NCBI GenBank assembly: GCA_003567495.1 | Contig: PWZK01000249.1 | Coordinates: 1 to 5,500, forward strand | DNA length: 5,500 bases | DNA from: Candidatus Brocadiaceae bacterium | GTDB taxonomy: Bacteria; Planctomycetota; Brocadiia; SM23-32 | Reading direction: 5' to 3' | Shown: positions 5,362-5,500 of the stretch, piece by piece | Numbering within the stretch: position 1 is the first letter of the stretch | Layout: each line of letters begins with the position of its first letter | Position numbers and translations under genes: made by a program | The notes under the pieces: generated by a model | The model's input: only the letters and a program-made list of their open reading frames with translations | What the model was told of the DNA's origin: nothing | Databases searched by the model: none

Positions 5362-5500
5362 ATGACCGACTATCAGCCACCGTCCTATGAAGAGCTGCGA
5401 GTGGAAAACCAAAACCTGCGCAAAGAAAACGCCGAACTGCGAGCTGACAATGAAAAGCTGACAGAGATTTTTGAGACGGCCCGCTACGAGTTCGAGAAAA
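5330..5500 (+). mobile_element. Possible left end of an insertion sequence (IS66-like), incomplete
   Basis: At 5330 the sequence changes from AT-rich intergenic DNA to GTAACCAGCAAACGCCCGC, and an ORF starts about 30 bases later. IS66-family elements typically begin with GTAA, and their single-ORF members begin translation close to the end. The opposite end is outside the window, so inverted repeats and an eight-base target duplication cannot be tested. The call rests on the terminal tetranucleotide, the sharp change in composition and the coiled-coil N-terminus of the ORF. Confidence 0.35.
5362..5500 (+). CDS. N-terminal fragment of a coiled-coil protein, possibly an IS66-type transposase
   Basis: The frame from the ATG at 5362 is open to the window edge and gives 46 codons beginning MTDYQPPSYEELRVENQNLR. 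The visible part is strongly charged with heptad-like leucines (EELRVENQNLRKENAELR...NEKL), a clear coiled coil. Transposases of the IS66 TnpC type often open with such a leucine-zipper-like segment, but other proteins with an N-terminal coiled coil would look the same. The same frame also has an ATG at 5305, upstream of the proposed element end; I prefer 5362 because it lies inside the change in composition and starts the coiled-coil sequence directly. Neither start has a good Shine-Dalgarno. It is the only plus-strand gene here and points away from the row of minus-strand genes. Confidence 0.6.
   Translation, partial: MTDYQPPSYEELRVENQNLRKENAELRADNEKLTEIFETARYEFEK

Overview
The window looks like chromosomal DNA from an anaerobic bacterium, most likely a deltaproteobacterium in the broad sense (Desulfobacterota). 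This is inferred from gene content: a radical SAM enzyme of the AmmeMemoRadiSam type, a PSP1/RicT protein, a small beta-carbonic anhydrase, and a PAS histidine kinase paired with a stand-alone receiver. Base composition is moderate and mixed. No rRNA, tRNA or CRISPR array was seen. The taxonomic call is an inference from protein style, not a search result.

Layout. Five confident genes lie head to tail on the minus strand, so transcription runs from right to left: a RicT-like PSP1 protein (5086-4268), a small beta-carbonic anhydrase (4135-3617), an AmmeMemoRadiSam radical SAM enzyme (3567-2551), a membrane-bound PAS-PAS histidine kinase (2506-644) and a single-domain response regulator (628-131). 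A possible sixth minus-strand gene begins at 70 and leaves the window at the left edge. The gaps between the carbonic anhydrase, radical SAM, kinase and regulator genes are 49, 44 and 15 bases, so these four probably form one operon. A 132-base gap separates ricT from them and may hold their own promoter. On the right, 5087-5361 has no convincing gene. It contains an A-rich degenerate repeat and then, from about 5330, what may be the left end of an insertion sequence whose plus-strand coiled-coil ORF (from 5362) runs off the window.

How the genes may work together. The kinase and receiver are a clear two-component pair, probably translationally coupled: the regulator's Shine-Dalgarno overlaps the kinase stop codon. 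The receiver has no DNA-binding output, so it should act through protein-protein contact or a phosphorelay. The carbonic anhydrase interconverts CO2 and bicarbonate. The radical SAM enzyme belongs to a family usually linked to Memo and AMMECR1 proteins, neither of which is visible here. No biochemical link between these two enzymes and the signalling pair can be read from the sequence beyond co-orientation and tight spacing.

The points most worth a second look are the extra N-terminal cysteines on the carbonic anhydrase, the CA-amrS-kinase-receiver gene set, a 13-base exact repeat found once at the regulator's stop codon and once ahead of the carbonic anhydrase gene, and the repeat/IS junction upstream of ricT. 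I did not find an obviously new defence or mobile system.
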